Source of the DNA: Cucumis sativus
Lineage: Eukaryota; Streptophyta; Magnoliopsida; Cucurbitales; Cucurbitaceae
Reading direction: 5' to 3'
DNA: 64,000 nt
Assembly (NCBI RefSeq): GCF_000004075.3
Contig: NC_026655.2
Coordinates: forward strand, 21,685,489-21,749,488
The translations under genes and the position numbers were made by a program. Positions 46,721-60,200 of this stretch are shown piece by piece. Position 1 is the first letter of the stretch, and the number at the start of each line of letters is the position of its first letter. Below the pieces are notes generated by a model. The model was given only the letters and a program-made list of their open reading frames with translations. It ran no database searches and had not been told where the DNA came from.

Positions 46721-49046
46721 TGCCAATTAATTGGAGCATTTTTTAAATTTCCTATTGTGAGCATGTGAACTATTTTTCATTTTCCAAATGGTTCTATACC
46801 GCGTAAAATTTTTATCACTTTGTTATATTTTTGAAAAGACCCAACAAAATAAAAAGAAGAAATAAATTTCAACCACTAAACTCACTTTTGTTTAAAGTGT
46901 GGATTATTGAGACCAAAACCCTACCATACACTTTTAATTAAGCTAGAGTTTATTTTGTGGCACTCTATAGAGTTTTTGTGAGAAAGATGGAGATTTAGAG
47001 AGTTGGTAGAAGAGAAAACAAAATGAATGTTGTAGATCTCTTGATTTTTTCTAAGAAGGTGAAGGCAAAAAGAAAGAGTGGTTATCGAGGTTAGAGGTTT
47101 GGACGAAGAAGAAGGGAGAGAGAGAGATTGTGTAAAAATCTTTAGGATGTTTTTGTGTCCTTCCCATGGATGAAGAAGAAAGATTATAGCTTCATCAAAT
47201 GACTAAAAATTCAAATTGCTAATTCTTTTGAGTTTGAAATAATACCACATTTCACTTCAAAATTGCTAATTATTTAAAAATGTTACATGGTATTGGTATG
47301 ATTGATGGGTAAAGTACAACCAATTTATTCTACCCCACAAAGCAACCAATTATCACTTTTACATGAAGTTGAATGTTGAAAAATGAGACATATTGATTTG
47401 ATGAAATTGACATCTCAAATTCCAAAAATCACTCTTCATCTTTTCATCTTTTAATTTCCACCCATCAATTCTAAAATTTCCACTTTTTAACCCATAATAA
47501 TTCATATTTGACTTTATTAAATTCACTTCTCACGATCCTAAGAAATTTTGATCCTTTTATTTTCATATCAAACTCTCAATGTTTATTTGTCTTATCTAAT
47601 TTTTAATGGGACTACGGTAAATTATATTTTACACCTTTGTCATCTATATTTGAAAATTTTTAATTTCCGTTGGTACAACTTTTTCTATTTTCAAAATTTA
47701 CGCCTCAAACTTCTATTATTATCAAGATTTCAAAATGTTTTTCATTTTCATCCATATTTCATAGCCAAAATTTCAGCTTGGTTTCGCCTTTCACAAAGAA
47801 GAAAATGAAATTGAAACGATTCTTTCCCATTTTCATGATTTACCAGAAGAAAATGTGGATCACCTTTAGGTAAGATCACGCTTGCTTGCTTGCTTTGACT
47901 AATCGATCAATGGCTGATATTAATGGACTCGACCTTTTCAATTCCTCTTTTTAGTTGTTAGTAAAGTTTTATTTTCAAGATATTATTTCTCATCGATTGC
48001 ATTAGAGTGGTTGCCGAGTGGCTTCATGTCTCTCTCAACTATGATTGATGGCTTTTTTTTTCTTTTAATATTCTTCATCAAAATATTTTCTCAATGTAAT
48101 CATGGAGAAACGACCAAACAAACAAATCCCCACAACCCCTTTTTAACAAGTTGCTTTGTTCTTCAACTTGTACCACCTCTCTGGCTCTTAATTTCATTTC
48201 CCTTATCCAAAAATTCGTACTGTTTTGTATTTTGATTTTATTTCTTTTGGGAGTTTTAATCATATCTTAATTAATGGACTGGTTTGAACGAATCTTCCTT
48301 TCTTTTTCTTCATGTCTCTTCTCTTGAGAGCCCAACTTTTTCTTTCTTTCTTCCTTCTTTTTTTTTGGGGGGGGGGGTTCTGTAGACTGTAATGGAATAT
48401 GTTTGAACCCATGGAATCATTTTAGTTAGATAGATCAGATAGTTTGATGGCATCGGAATCAACTGGGATATTGATGATTTAGGGAGTTAAAACGGTTGAT
48501 TTCTTCTGTTTTGGATATGGAAAGGGGCATATTTTAGAGATGATCTTATCCTATCACCTGCTATATACATGTGGGATTGAAACCCCATTTGAGTCTTTCT
48601 GTCTATTTTACTTTCATTGTCTCTCATAAGTCATATTCAAGATGGAGTTGAAGAAAACCACAGTTAGGGATTGCCATTGGTTGTGTGTGGGGAAGAAGAG
48701 AAGCTGGGTCAGATAATATAATGAACATAATTGTGCTTGTGAATTTGCATTATCCATTAAAGAACACGTGGCACAACAAGATATATCCAATTAGGATCAC
48801 ATGTGGACCACACTTGGCACTTATCTTCCTATGTTCTCACAGGAAGGCATGGATGATATTATTATTTTTGTATGCAGAGACTAGAAAGTGAATGAGGAAA
48901 TTTCCAAAAGGAAATTCCCAAATAAGATCTTTCTTAAACTAATTTGAAGGAGGCGGCTTCTCTTTCTTTTTTCTATTCTATTCTTCTTTTTCCCTACTAG
49001 TGATGATGGCACATAGGTGACAAGGCAACGGCCATTTCCTTCTTCT

Positions 49047-49054
49047 TATAAATA
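49047..49054 (+). promoter_or_regulatory. TATA box of the serine-rich protein gene
   Basis: TATAAATA lies about 160 bases upstream of the start codon at 49216, in a suitable position for a transcript start near 49080 and a leader of about 135 bases. Confidence 0.55.
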
Positions 49055-49215
49055 CTGAGTTGAGGAGTCAATTTAGACATATCTCATTCATAGCAGATTA
49101 GCTGATTCAGTAGATCTTTACAAGCATATTTTCTTGCTTTCATTTCTTACTCTCAATAGGGAGTGGTGGAAAAGGAGAGCAATTTTGTTTGGTAAGAAGG
49201 AAAGATTGAGAAAAA

Positions 49216-50831
49216 ATGGAGGGAAAGTCTAAAGGGTATCAAGCCTCCTCTTTCGTTGCTGATCTTTTTGATGTCAAGGAGGCGCCATTGTCTTCCGCAT
49301 CAGGTGCTTTTGCAACAATCTTTCCATCTCCACAGAAGGTAATGCTGCTCTTTTTGAACTGCTCCGTTTTACTTAGAACTCTCTCCTTTTCAAATATGTT
49401 CAGATTTTGTCGTAGAATTCCAAATGACTTGGAAGAGAAAACATACATCGAGGTGTTAAGTGCTGAGTTTTTAGAAGTTATATTGCATAATGCTAAGAGA
49501 ATGATTTTGAAACTTATGTAGCATTTTCTGAAGTTCATTGCATAAGGGCCCCCCTACCATTTTTTGCTTATTAGCAATGATGATATATGTTTGTCCTGAA
49601 TTCCCACTTTGACTACTATTGCAAGTTTTGTTGCAGGAATCTCGTGTATATTTATTCCATTTTAATTCTTATATTCCCAAATCTTCCGTTCTGATCCTTA
49701 AACTTTTACAAATCTTCTTCAATTGATATAATTATATTTAGCAGAGATCTTTTGCATCCGTCAAAACGTCTTGTATCAAACTTAACTGATGTGGCACAGG
49801 ATTTGAGTCTGCATTTGTACTGAAATGTAATATGAAAAGTTATTGTTAAGGACTAAAATGAAATTTTACTTCAAAAATAAAATTGGATGTTCAAGCTACA
49901 TGGAGGGACCGATGTGAAGACTAGAATAAGACTTATACATGTTATTCGTTTATGAACCTGGATGGGGTTCCGGTGGCAAGTGCCATGAGCCATTGTCAAA
50001 GCATCACTTTTTTTAACACTATTATTTTTCTAATTTTCAGGGAGCAGGTAGGAATTCTTCTAGCTCTGTGGATTGGCTAAAACAGACCAATGGAAGTCAA
50101 CCACATCACACCCGACAAGGGAATTCAGGTGTGTGAATTGAAATACAAATCCTGTTAAATTCATGGACAAAAGGGTACGATATCCAAATTCACAGAGAGT
50201 TATGGATCTTTTAAAACCATTTTAAAAAAATCTATGAGAATGCCATTTCTAAAATTCCTAAACTAGAAGAGTATAGTTTGTAACTACTTCTAATGATAGG
50301 AAAGGGATAAGGGCAAAGAGTGCAAGGTACCGTGAAAAAGAAATAAAAACCACAGGAGTATGATCCTCAATTTTAGAATGTTCCTAAGAAACAAGAAACC
50401 TATGATCCCTAACAAAAATCAAATCTGATAATTTCAAGGAGGGAGCTTGGAGCCTTGTCATCTGAGTTCATCTCTATACTATGGAGGACAAGATGGGTAT
50501 TCTCAGGCCACATCAGCTGGACCATCCCCACTTCCACCCCCACCCCACACTGTGAGTATACTTTAACATGATCCAAATTGATTTCATCAGACTGATCCAA
50601 AACTGAAAGTCAAACTGATTGTTCTTCTGTTGTTGCCAATTCATTGATGACCCAGATGAAGAAAAGTGGGGGTCAACAAGATGATCCAAATGGAAACAAC
50701 TCTCAACCTGCTTCTAGGGGAAATTGGTGGCAAGGTACTAATAATATAATGGACGAAGTTGTAGGAATCTGTTGACTTATCTGTTTTAGTCTCTGATTTC
50801 AAATTCTTTTGTAGGTTCTCTTTATTATTAG
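49216..50831 (+). CDS. Small serine-rich plant-specific protein, five exons (SIS-like, function unknown)
   Basis: Five exons (49216-49338, 50041-50128, 50439-50551, 50656-50734, 50815-50831) join without frame problems to a 139-residue protein. The N-terminus reads MEGKSKGYQASSFVADLFDV. The middle is Ser/Pro/Gly-rich (CHLSSSLYYGGQDGYS, then GPSPLPPPP), and the C-terminus ends SRGNWWQGSLYY. This layout, with the same LYYGGQD and NWWQGSLYY blocks, is shared by a small plant family that I believe includes Arabidopsis At5g02020 (salt-induced serine-rich protein) and At5g59080; I am only moderately sure of those names. No signal peptide, membrane segment or known domain is visible. Intron 1 (49339-50040) seems to contain a small repeat insertion (about 49660-49930). 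Confidence 0.85.
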
Positions 50832-52359
50832 AACGTCTACCTTGCCTTGGTAGCGCATGAATTCCCACCTATTTTCTAAGGTATGTCTGATGTCGTTGAT
50901 TACTTATCTTATGATGTAATTTTGTCTACATATATGTATATTTCAAAGTCTTTTTGTTAGTTACGATAACTCAGATTGAATTTGAGAGGTTCATGCAATG
51001 ATGCTTGCGTTTACTTACGTCCTGTGATTGAATGTCCTTGAAATACTAGAATCCACAATCAGTGACATTGGTTGTTTGAAAGTGAAATATCTAACTGAGC
51101 TTGATTCGATTAGACTAAGGTCCACCAAGAACTGGACTTGCCTTTCTTAGTTAGAAGTTGATTCCATGAGCTGGGAGCATAAGAGTTATTTTAAGCATAG
51201 AGAATCAACTGGGACCAACGTTGTTAAACTTCCATCGCCCTTGTATTCAGTTTTCACCCACTTGATATAATGTGAAAGCTTAAAACCTGCTTCCTTGTAG
51301 CCCCACTAATATACCAAATAAATAGGAAATTTCAGACATTTAGTCAAATTATCATCTAATCTATGATTTAATTTATTAAATCCCATGACTTTTCTATGTC
51401 ACTGTTGTGCGAAGGTATAGGAGTTGTTTGGTAAAGTTGTTTCTTATTTTTGATGTTTTAGATATACGTAATTTAATGATGTTTCTTGTTTTATTTTTGC
51501 TCTCTTTTAGATCATGAGAAACAAGGTTTTCCTATTGAATGTGAAAAATTATAAACAGATGCATAAAATATAAAACTATTTCTCAAAAAACTGTACCTCA
51601 AACTTTCTTCCCTGATTTGCGCGTCGATATTGGATGGTGTACAAATACAAGACTCTTCATAACCCGAGTATAGCTTAGGGGATTCGGAATTAATGACTAT
51701 CCTTGGTTGATGGTTGGATCTTTCAAGTCTGCAATAGTTAAACTTAGAGAAGAGGAAAAAAAAAAAAAAAAAGATAGATACAAAGACTCTTTGTTTGCCT
51801 TAATATCCAAGAGAATCGTTGAATTTTGCCCATTCCTCCTACTCCCACTACCTATTTCTTGGCTTTGTGGGAAAAAGAAAATCTATCATTTCTTTCCATC
51901 CATATATTCTTTAGTGTTTGGTTTAATAGCATTGACCAATAGAATCTTTTCCTTTTGCTTTAAAGGATGGATGCAAAGCATTTGAACCATATTTCCATTT
52001 GAACACATTTATATGAGAGATACCGAACTCCTCATGGTATAAGGAAAAAGGATTAAAAGATGATCCAATTCTTATGTTTTAATAATGTTTCTACAATTAT
52101 AAATAGATCTCACGGAAAAAGGTAGAATTCTTTTCATGTTTTTCAACTTTTCGAGACATGTCTAACACTATATCATATCATTTCTTATTACTTCCAAAAT
52201 GTACAACAGATGTAAGAAAAAAGCTTAGATGGCAGTAAAATTTTCTGTCTTTTAGCTTGAGACGTTCCATTTTTGTTCGAAATTTGTAAGTGTTCGAGCT
52301 AGCTTGCACAGGACAAACCTCTTGATTCTACGACATTTTAGCGTCAAAGAAATTTATTG

Positions 52360-52580
52360 GATATTAGATTTAGGTAGGTGGCTAGAATTGAACACTCCCT
52401 ATTTAGCTTTAATCTTGAACAATCGGGTTTTTAGGGGTATTGAGAGGAGGGATTCTAGAGAGTTACGGTCCCTTGTGAGATGTTTTCCATAGTTTTTTTC
52501 TTTGCAGTTATTCTATAGGTACTATTTCGTATAGCTGGGACCCCTTCTTGTAAAGAGATTCCTCCAACTTGAAATCATGG
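52360..52580 (+). mobile_element. Decayed LINE reverse-transcriptase C-terminal remnant
   Basis: A short frame reads NNRVFRGIERRDSRELRSLV, typical of the extreme C-terminus of plant LINE polymerases. It is followed by the DNA AGTTATTCTATAGGTACTAT..AGCTGGGACCCCTTCTTGTAA, the usual end of such elements. It is related in sequence to the remnant at 42.8-43.0 kb. Confidence 0.65.
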
Positions 52581-53119
52581 GTTGGGCCGTTTGTTGGTTT
52601 GAGGTAGTAGGCTCTTTAATTATGGGATGCGATGCGATGGTTTGAGGGTGAAGCGAGCTGTGTGGGCAATGGGACAATTTGTATTATGCAACACATTTTA
52701 TTTTTGTGGTTGGTTTGGTCTGTTTTACTCTGTTCCTCTATCGGCTTACATTTCTGTTCAACACATTTTGTATTTGTGGTATCCTTGAAATGGCTTAGTT
52801 TTTTTCAATGCAGGAATTCATAAAAAGCAGCAGAGCACAGATGAAGCTTTGAAGTTGGGTATTTGTTTTACATTACATATTGTGTATACCATTTCAAATT
52901 TCCTGTTTGGTTTTTACTTACATTTGAAAATGGTGTGGAGTTCTCTGTATTTTCTTTTCTCTGATTTCTCTTATATTAAAAAAGAAAAAAAAAAAGAAGA
53001 AAGCTTTGCTGTTTCTCTTATGTTTTGCTGTCTTTGGTGAAAAGTTTCTCATAAATAATCCTTCTAAAGAATTCCACTTAATTCAAATGGTTAAAATTCA
53101 ACCATGAATACTGTCAAAA

Positions 53120-53154
<35 letters not shown>

Positions 53155-53164
53155 TATATATATA
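53120..53164. repeat. AT microsatellite
   Basis: (AT)n of about 26 bases, then CACAC, then a further (AT)n. It is a probable length polymorphism. Confidence 0.9.
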
Positions 53165-53186
53165 ACTTGGTTATAATTATAACCAT

Positions 53187-53284
53187 TTGAAGTGAATGAC
53201 AAATTTAGAGTTTAAAAAGTAGAAAGGAAGTTATTTTGAAGTGAATGACAAATTTAGAGTTTAAAAAGTAGAAAGGAAGTTATT
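53187..53284. repeat. Perfect tandem duplication, 49-bp unit x 2
   Basis: The unit starting TTGAAGTGAATGACAAATTT (53187-53235) is repeated exactly at 53236-53284. It is non-coding and recent. Confidence 0.92.
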
Positions 53285-53730
53285 CATTGTGTATCTACTA
53301 TCTACTCAGATAAGTTTTGATGTTTTAATTAATTTATAGTCTTGATCTCACCAATCTATAAAAAAGATACTCCATTTGACGTGTAACCACCTCAATTCAT
53401 ACCCTCATAAAGTGAGAAAATTATATAATTTATTAGTTGAACATATTTACGCTCTTAAATTATGATGTTTCATATTTATAGTTGAGATCAACATTTGAAC
53501 ACACAATGATTTTCTACGATTTCTTACCGACTTGAAAATTGAATCATAAACTAATACGAAACTAAGGTCGCAGAAGCTGTCACATTTTTACACATGAATT
53601 TACAACTTAAAAGCTTTTATAAGTTACATACACACACAGACGTATTCTTGTAACCACAATGAAGCATTTAACTAAATTATTTTTTTTTAAAAAAAGTAAA
53701 CATTAATGTAAAAAAATGAAAAAATGAATG

Positions 53731-54270
53731 CTAGCGCGTGAAGGCGTGAATAACAAGCGCGATGTAAATGAAAAGCGCCAAAGGAACCAAGCTCACCAAC
53801 GGCACGGCGGCCGCCACCGTCTCCCACCTCCGGCAACCGAAAACCCCCAGTTTTATCTGAATCAAATTCAGCAACGCCGCCACCAAAAACCCACACCCGA
53901 GAACCGACCCAACCGCAGACGCCATCATCCCCACCCTCAGCGCCGGTGCGTGGGTCTCACCCTGCCCACCATCACCGCCTGTGATGAGTCTGATTGCTTG
54001 CTTCAGCGCCGACGCGATTAGGCTGGAGAACAAGAAGCAGCTGAAAGAGTATACATGGCAGGCTATGAGATTTTCGGCGACAGAATCGGCAGCAGCGCAA
54101 GGACCGTCGTCGTCGTCCGGGAGGAGATTGGCAGCCGGGTTGGCGGTGGGGTACCACGCCACGCCAAGGAAAACGGCGAAGGTGAAGAGGGAGTTGACGT
54201 TAACGATGCCGTCGAGGGCGAGGATGTGGATTCTGGTGGAGGTGGATCGCCGCCGTGGAACGACGGACAT
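53731..54270 (-). CDS. Plant-specific four-helix membrane protein (MEE60-like family, function unknown)
   Basis: A single exon encodes 179 residues with no frame defect. The N-terminus MSVVPRRRSTSTRIHILALD is basic. Four hydrophobic segments follow at about 22-41 (VNVNSLFTFAVFLGVAWYP), 71-92, 110-135 (MMASAVGSVLGCGFLVAALL) and 148-172. The pattern RIHILALDGIVNVNSLFT, together with a Cys/Gly-rich third helix, fits a plant transmembrane family that I associate, with moderate certainty, with Arabidopsis MEE60 (maternal effect embryo arrest 60). The biochemical role is unknown. The gene is noticeably more GC-rich than its surroundings. Confidence 0.85.
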   Translation of the reverse strand: MSVVPRRRSTSTRIHILALDGIVNVNSLFTFAVFLGVAWYPTANPAANLLPDDDDGPCAAADSVAENLIACHVYSFSCFLFSSLIASALKQAIRLITGGDGGQGETHAPALRVGMMASAVGSVLGCGFLVAALLNLIQIKLGVFGCRRWETVAAAVPLVSLVPLALFIYIALVIHAFTR

Positions 54271-57200
54271 GGCGGTGGTAAATGATGTTAATAATAATAA
54301 AAAAGAATCTTTTTGTTAAAAAAATAATTAGGAAGGTATTATAATAAAAAAGAAAAAAGAAAAAGGAAAAAGGAAAAAAAATTGGTATAATTATTGGGGT
54401 AAGTGTTTTCTTGAAAGCAATTCTAAAGAGTGGCGTCCAAGTAAGAAACATGTCGGAATCCCCAATACTCTTTATTTATATGTTCATTTGTTTTGTCAAC
54501 CAAATTTAGGTATTTGTAATAAATCCTAAATAGAGTAAAATTTGATTAATTAGTAAACGATCAACTTTATCGTGTTATAGATTTACACTCGATCAAACTA
54601 TTTCTCACTCAATATATTTTTGAGTTTAGGATTAGAACTTATAAATGGTCTTGTAAATCCTTTGTAATTATCATTCATACAAGCCTTCTAATGACTAGAG
54701 AAATTAAAAAATTGTAATAAAGCTTGTGGTTGAAATTTTAAGATTTTTAAATGAAAATTTCAAATTTCTCATCTTTCCACTTGTCTTTTAAGTGATTGAC
54801 TGTAATTTAAAATAATAACAAAATAAAATAATTGGATTGTTCAACCAATAATAATATATTACTTTATTGGTTGGACACATCTCAACATTTCATTAATTGA
54901 AATAAATTAATATTTAAGTTTTAAGCTTTAAGCTTTTGACTGTTGAGTTTTTTTTTTCTTTCTAAATTTTCTCTTGTGTGTTTGTGTATATATTTATATA
55001 TTATTCTATCCCATGTTTAGAAATGTTATAGGGCCACATTTCACCACATCATATGCCATGTCATCAATTCTGCCATTGGAGCTGCCACATCATTAGACAT
55101 GTGTGCAAGTGGCTTCTTGACCATCCACTTGCCATGTGCCACATTCTCAATTTCTCTGTTTGCCACATTCTTGTTTCGGGCATATAACATTGAGTCATTG
55201 AAATTATGTGTGAATCGTTGTTTGAGCGCTACACAATACACTCTTCATGAACACTAAAATCATTAATTGATCAATTTGAGGTTAACAACGACCAAAGAAG
55301 CCAACACCATTTAAATTTTTTTATATGTTTGAAACGTTTTGTAACTGTTTTTCCACTTAATGTTTTACGGTTATTTTTCAATTAACATGTTAAGGTTTTT
55401 TAAATTGAAATATCTTGTTTTGTGATAAAAAAAAATGGTTTTGACATGAGTGTTTTGTAAAAGATGGAGGTGTCTCTTCATAAATATAGATTTTCTTGGC
55501 ATATGCTTCTTTTTTGTCATTATATTTTTTCGAGCAAAGTCTTCTTCATTCCAATATTTTCTCACAAATGTTGGTATGCTAAGAGTGTTGTGGCACAACA
55601 GAATAATTGATTTGTTAGATAAATTTGTGTTTTAAAAAATTGATAATTGAACAACACAACAATTGATCATTTAGACACTTTGATCTACAATGACTACCAG
55701 ACAAGTTCTAGAAATATATCTATAGTGTTGTATTTATAAGAAAATAAACCAAGGATTTCTTTTCTTTTTTTTTTTCACGAAAAAGGAACCAAACCAACAA
55801 CTAGAGAAGGTATAGACTAGGGCCTGCAAAAAGCAGACTCAACGAGGAAATTATAGGTTTCACAAAACCACCTTATTCTTCGGGATCTAGCCATGTCATT
55901 TACTTTTAGGTCAAAACTTCAATTAAACTTAAATTCTGACAGAGTACAACTCATCCTATCTTGATTTTACCCTTGATATTTATTTTATCCTTTTTGGCTC
56001 TATCTCTTCAAGTCAAAATAATTCAAAGAAATATAAAATTGGCTTTTACGTAAAAGAAAATCCAAACACTTAACGTTCACAATCAAGTATATTCGTGAAT
56101 TTAAAAAATAAAGTGAAATATACAACCAAAAACCTAAGATACACACGACAAAAACTCATAGACATCATATTGTAACAAAATTGAATATTTAAAATTCTCG
56201 AAACACTATCATTGTTTAACGATTAAATGAATAGAATAGTATACTCAAGGTTGATTGGCTAACTTTTATAGCCAAATCTTTTAATTTTAGTTAGTGGTTC
56301 ATTATATTGACCATTGCTAAAAAAGATAGTGGGCGTGTGGAAATAACACAAAGGGCCAAAAAAAGGAAACCCCATTTTCTCAAAGAATTAGCTTAACCAC
56401 TAATTAATACAAAGAGAAGAAAAAGGTACATAAAAGTAAGAAAGTGTTCAAAATTAAATTGGATCATTAGCAATGGCCACTTTGACTTGCAAATAGATTC
56501 TTCTACACACCATGAACATTACCAACCAACAATTTGGATGTTGATTAGGCTAATGGGAAACTTTAATTTTAATTTAGAAAAATCAATTTTATATTTTTAC
56601 AAAACAACAATCTCCCTTAGTTGTCTCGAAACGTTTTAGACATACCAAACAATATATAAAAACGTTTAATTTATATGAATATTGTTATGATATTTCGAGA
56701 GGATAGTACTCTTTACTAATTGTATTATAATGCATGTTATAACAATTCAAGAGTATTTATATTTTAACATTTGTAAATTTGAAAGAAGTGTTTTATTCAA
56801 TTGGACGAGTTTATACATAATTCTTCCATATCTACTCTAGATTTTGTCTTTACTTTTATGATTTAACTTGCAATTTGATTTTTCTTTTTTTACAAAACTC
56901 AACGTTGATATTTAGGGTTAGGGTGGTAAGGTTGCCGAATCCATCAAATTGTTATATAGAATCATATATCGTTTATTTATGACAATAAATAAGAGAAGTT
57001 TCTAGTACTCCTCCATACACACATGTACTTATATTCATGTACTTATATTCTAGGACATTTATATGTATATATATATATATGTCATTCTATAAAGTTATTA
57101 GAATTAATTATTTGTACACACTAAGCTCTATCTAATGCCCTCTTTTTTCAATTTACACTATGTACTTTATTCTCTATCATTTAGCTATTAAGTACATATT

Positions 57201-60200
57201 ATTATTACAAAAAGTAACTCCGTCCTTTATAAATTAGTTGTCCAAACTCAAAGATTTGGACATTCAACTCTAACCTAAAAACCTTAGGTACTCAATTTTA
57301 AAAAATGATTGCAACATCTTTTATCATTTTAACACACACACATATATATATATTATGAGCACTAGAACATATACTTTTTTGGATTTTCAACTTTATGCTA
57401 TGTGATAATAATATAAAAGACTACCTTAATTATGGAGTTCAAAAATCAGTTAAAAGAGAAGTTATAATAATTATTATTATTATCATCATTATTTTGTTAA
57501 TTTTAGTATGTTTTTTCTGTTAGCTTTGAAATAATTGTGAATGAAACTTTAAAATTGATTTTAATGGGTGATAAAAAATCAACGAAAATAATTAATTGTG
57601 ACTCTCTTGAATTAATTAGTAGACATCAACACCGAACGTGGAAAGTAATAGCTAAGAATATGATTAATTAAGAGTGTAAGTGTTGAAGAAGAGAAGACAA
57701 TAAATTTTATTTTAAAGAATTTTAAGGATAAATTGAAATTGATTTCTTTTAAATCAAATATTCATGTGCTCACCATTGATAATTTAACAATAGAAAAGGC
57801 CAAAAAAAAAAAAAAATCTATTTGAATTTTATAATTGTTTGGATGAAACTATCTTTGAATCTCACAATTATGATGTTTATATTCTTTTCAAAAAAATTAA
57901 AGACTGATTTTTACTAAAAACAAAATATGAATCAAAATTATGTATTTCATCCATTGTGGTTTTCTTTTATAAAATGAATAGAATCAATTAGTATGACCAC
58001 TGCTTGAATTTAAGAATCATTCTTAAAAACAAAATGAATCTTATTCCTTCCACAACTTTATCAATACGAGTCCCATAGTATTCTTAAAAAAAAGTGTTCA
58101 AAAGAAATGAAAAAGTTCAACAAAAAAAGGTACAAAAAAAAGATCTACGAGTTCAATTTTTATAAAGAAAAAATAGTTGACATAAAGGTCCAAACCCTAT
58201 CATATGATTTTATGATGGGTGTCGAGATAAAGTTACCTCGGTACAAATACGCATTACTAGAAGAAAAAAAAAGTATAAAATCGAACTATTCCAAGTATCG
58301 AATTTTGAGAAAACAAAGTTTTCTAACATTGAAAACATGAGGCAAAAGATAAATGTAAAAGCAGTGACAGATCCAAAAATTTTGTTGACAAAATTTTATA
58401 ATTCAGTGAAAAAAAGAAGCGGGATTTGAAATTAGGTCTAAAAAGAGCTAGATGACAATCTTACCGCTAGAATAGATACTGATATTAGTATTATTACAAC
58501 TTACATTTAAAAGAAAAAGGAAATTCAAATATGGCTATCTATACAAATCAAGTAGAATACGACTGAAATGTTTCGACAACCTATCCTAATCGACACTTTA
58601 AATCGTGAGTCAAGTTCAACACTTGTTCGGATAAAAAAAAAAAGAAAAAGGAAAACTAAGTTGTAACTTTCGGTAGATTGCATTTATGAAAAATCGTGTT
58701 GAATCGAACCTGTTGAAAATTGAATCTGAAGAAGGTAAGGTAGGGGGAAATTGATGAGCTAGAAATTAAATTAAATAAAAGTTAAGAATCAACATAAAAG
58801 CATAACGGTCAAAGTGTTGAGGTTAAATGCATAAAAATATAATTAAGAAGGTGGGGACATAGTTTCCTTCTTAGGGCATCCTATGATTGAATCCTAAAAC
58901 GAGAGATTAACTTGTAATTATTATAATAAACAAAAGAGAACTCAAAATATAAACAACAACACTAAATAGTTTAGATTAATCAAAATAATGTAACAAAGTA
59001 GCTAGGCTTAATGATATTAAAAAATAAACCCTAAACTTAATTAAGAAAAATATCAATTGAGCACACCAACGAAACAGTTTTGGAGCATCCCATTAATGAT
59101 TATTATAGTTCACAAGTTGTAATAATCTAAGCCTGTTTTGATTTTAAGTATTTAAAAAATAACATTTTTGTTTAAATACTTCTAATGAACTGTGTTTAAA
59201 ATACGTTTCCAAAACTATTTTGAATGGTTGCTAAGCAATTTAATTTTTTTTTCTAAAAGAATTTGTCTTTTGAATTAAGCACTTGAAATTATGAGTATTA
59301 TAGTTAGAGGTGCTTGCAAATTTTTTTTTTTTCTTATGATAATAGGATCTATGTCACTATATTTTCTAAATTGTAAAAGTAGTAAATTTAAAAGAACTCT
59401 ATGATAGCTGTTTGATATTACTAATTACTTGTCATATTTGTCATATTCACAATATAGAAAAATGAGGTATCATGGGTTATTTTTTTCTACATGTTTTTGT
59501 CATATAATGCAATTTTTCTTGTAACTAAGTGTATATTATAAATAATTGTAGACACTGCACGCTATTTACTTTTGGAATCCAATCTAATTTAAATTGGAAA
59601 TTAGGAGGGATGAATTCTACTTTTTGCTTGGTCGATAAAATTGGTGGATCCGAGTACTTCATAATTTTTTTACTTCTCACTATTCTACTTCTTATCGTAA
59701 ATACCCTCTACCCTTTTCATGGAGATAAAGAGGTTTTTACCATTTTTCTTCTTTCGAATGAAGTGTTAAAGAACTTGGAGTGGTGGGTCATGAAAATATA
59801 AAAACAACTTTCCAAGACTAATTAATCTAAATTTATGGATTAGGTTTAAATTTGATGATGCCACAATTTATCATGTTGTCAAACTTTATGTTGATAAATT
59901 TGTTTTCTTCCTTAACATGTGCATTACAACTTTGTGGGAAAATCTTTCTATGATGCTCTAATCTCTACTACAAACTACTCCTTGCCTTGCCTTGCCTTTG
60001 ATTGCAGTCACGTTGGGGTCGCATCTTAATTTCCTTTTGTCGACTTCTACACCAAACATTCCTGCAACGTTTTCAGGATCAAAATTCTAATTAGGGTTCA
60101 AAATTCGTATTTAGCACACATGATGATCCCAACATTTCTCTCAACTTGGACTACTAGACACATTCTTACTTCTCTCTAACGCTTGCAATAATAAAATTTG

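Larger units (their letters stand above)
44497..49046. other. Spacer between tRNA-Ser and the serine-rich protein gene
   Basis: AT-rich sequence with a dispersed repeat region at 46140-46720, a T8/G9 run near 48361-48377 and a G-box (CACGTGGC, 48765-48772) in the upstream region of the next gene. No gene is supported. Confidence 0.55.
50832..53730. other. Spacer with LINE remnant and simple repeats
   Basis: It starts with the 3' untranslated region of the serine-rich protein gene. It holds a LINE remnant (52360-52580), an AT microsatellite and a 49-bp tandem duplication. The open frames here are short and unsupported. Confidence 0.55.

Noticed and set aside
52840-53040. Frame following an AG-like acceptor (TTCAATGCAG) near 52813
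   Set aside because: No homology and low complexity; could be chance or a 3' exon, not supportable.
53972-54319. Frames on both strands opposite the membrane protein
   Set aside because: They are shadows of the GC-rich single-exon gene on the minus strand.
55760-55900. Possible minus-strand retroelement tail ending in a poly-T/poly-A run
   Set aside because: There is a T run next to non-AT-rich sequence, but no diagnostic motif; too weak to annotate.
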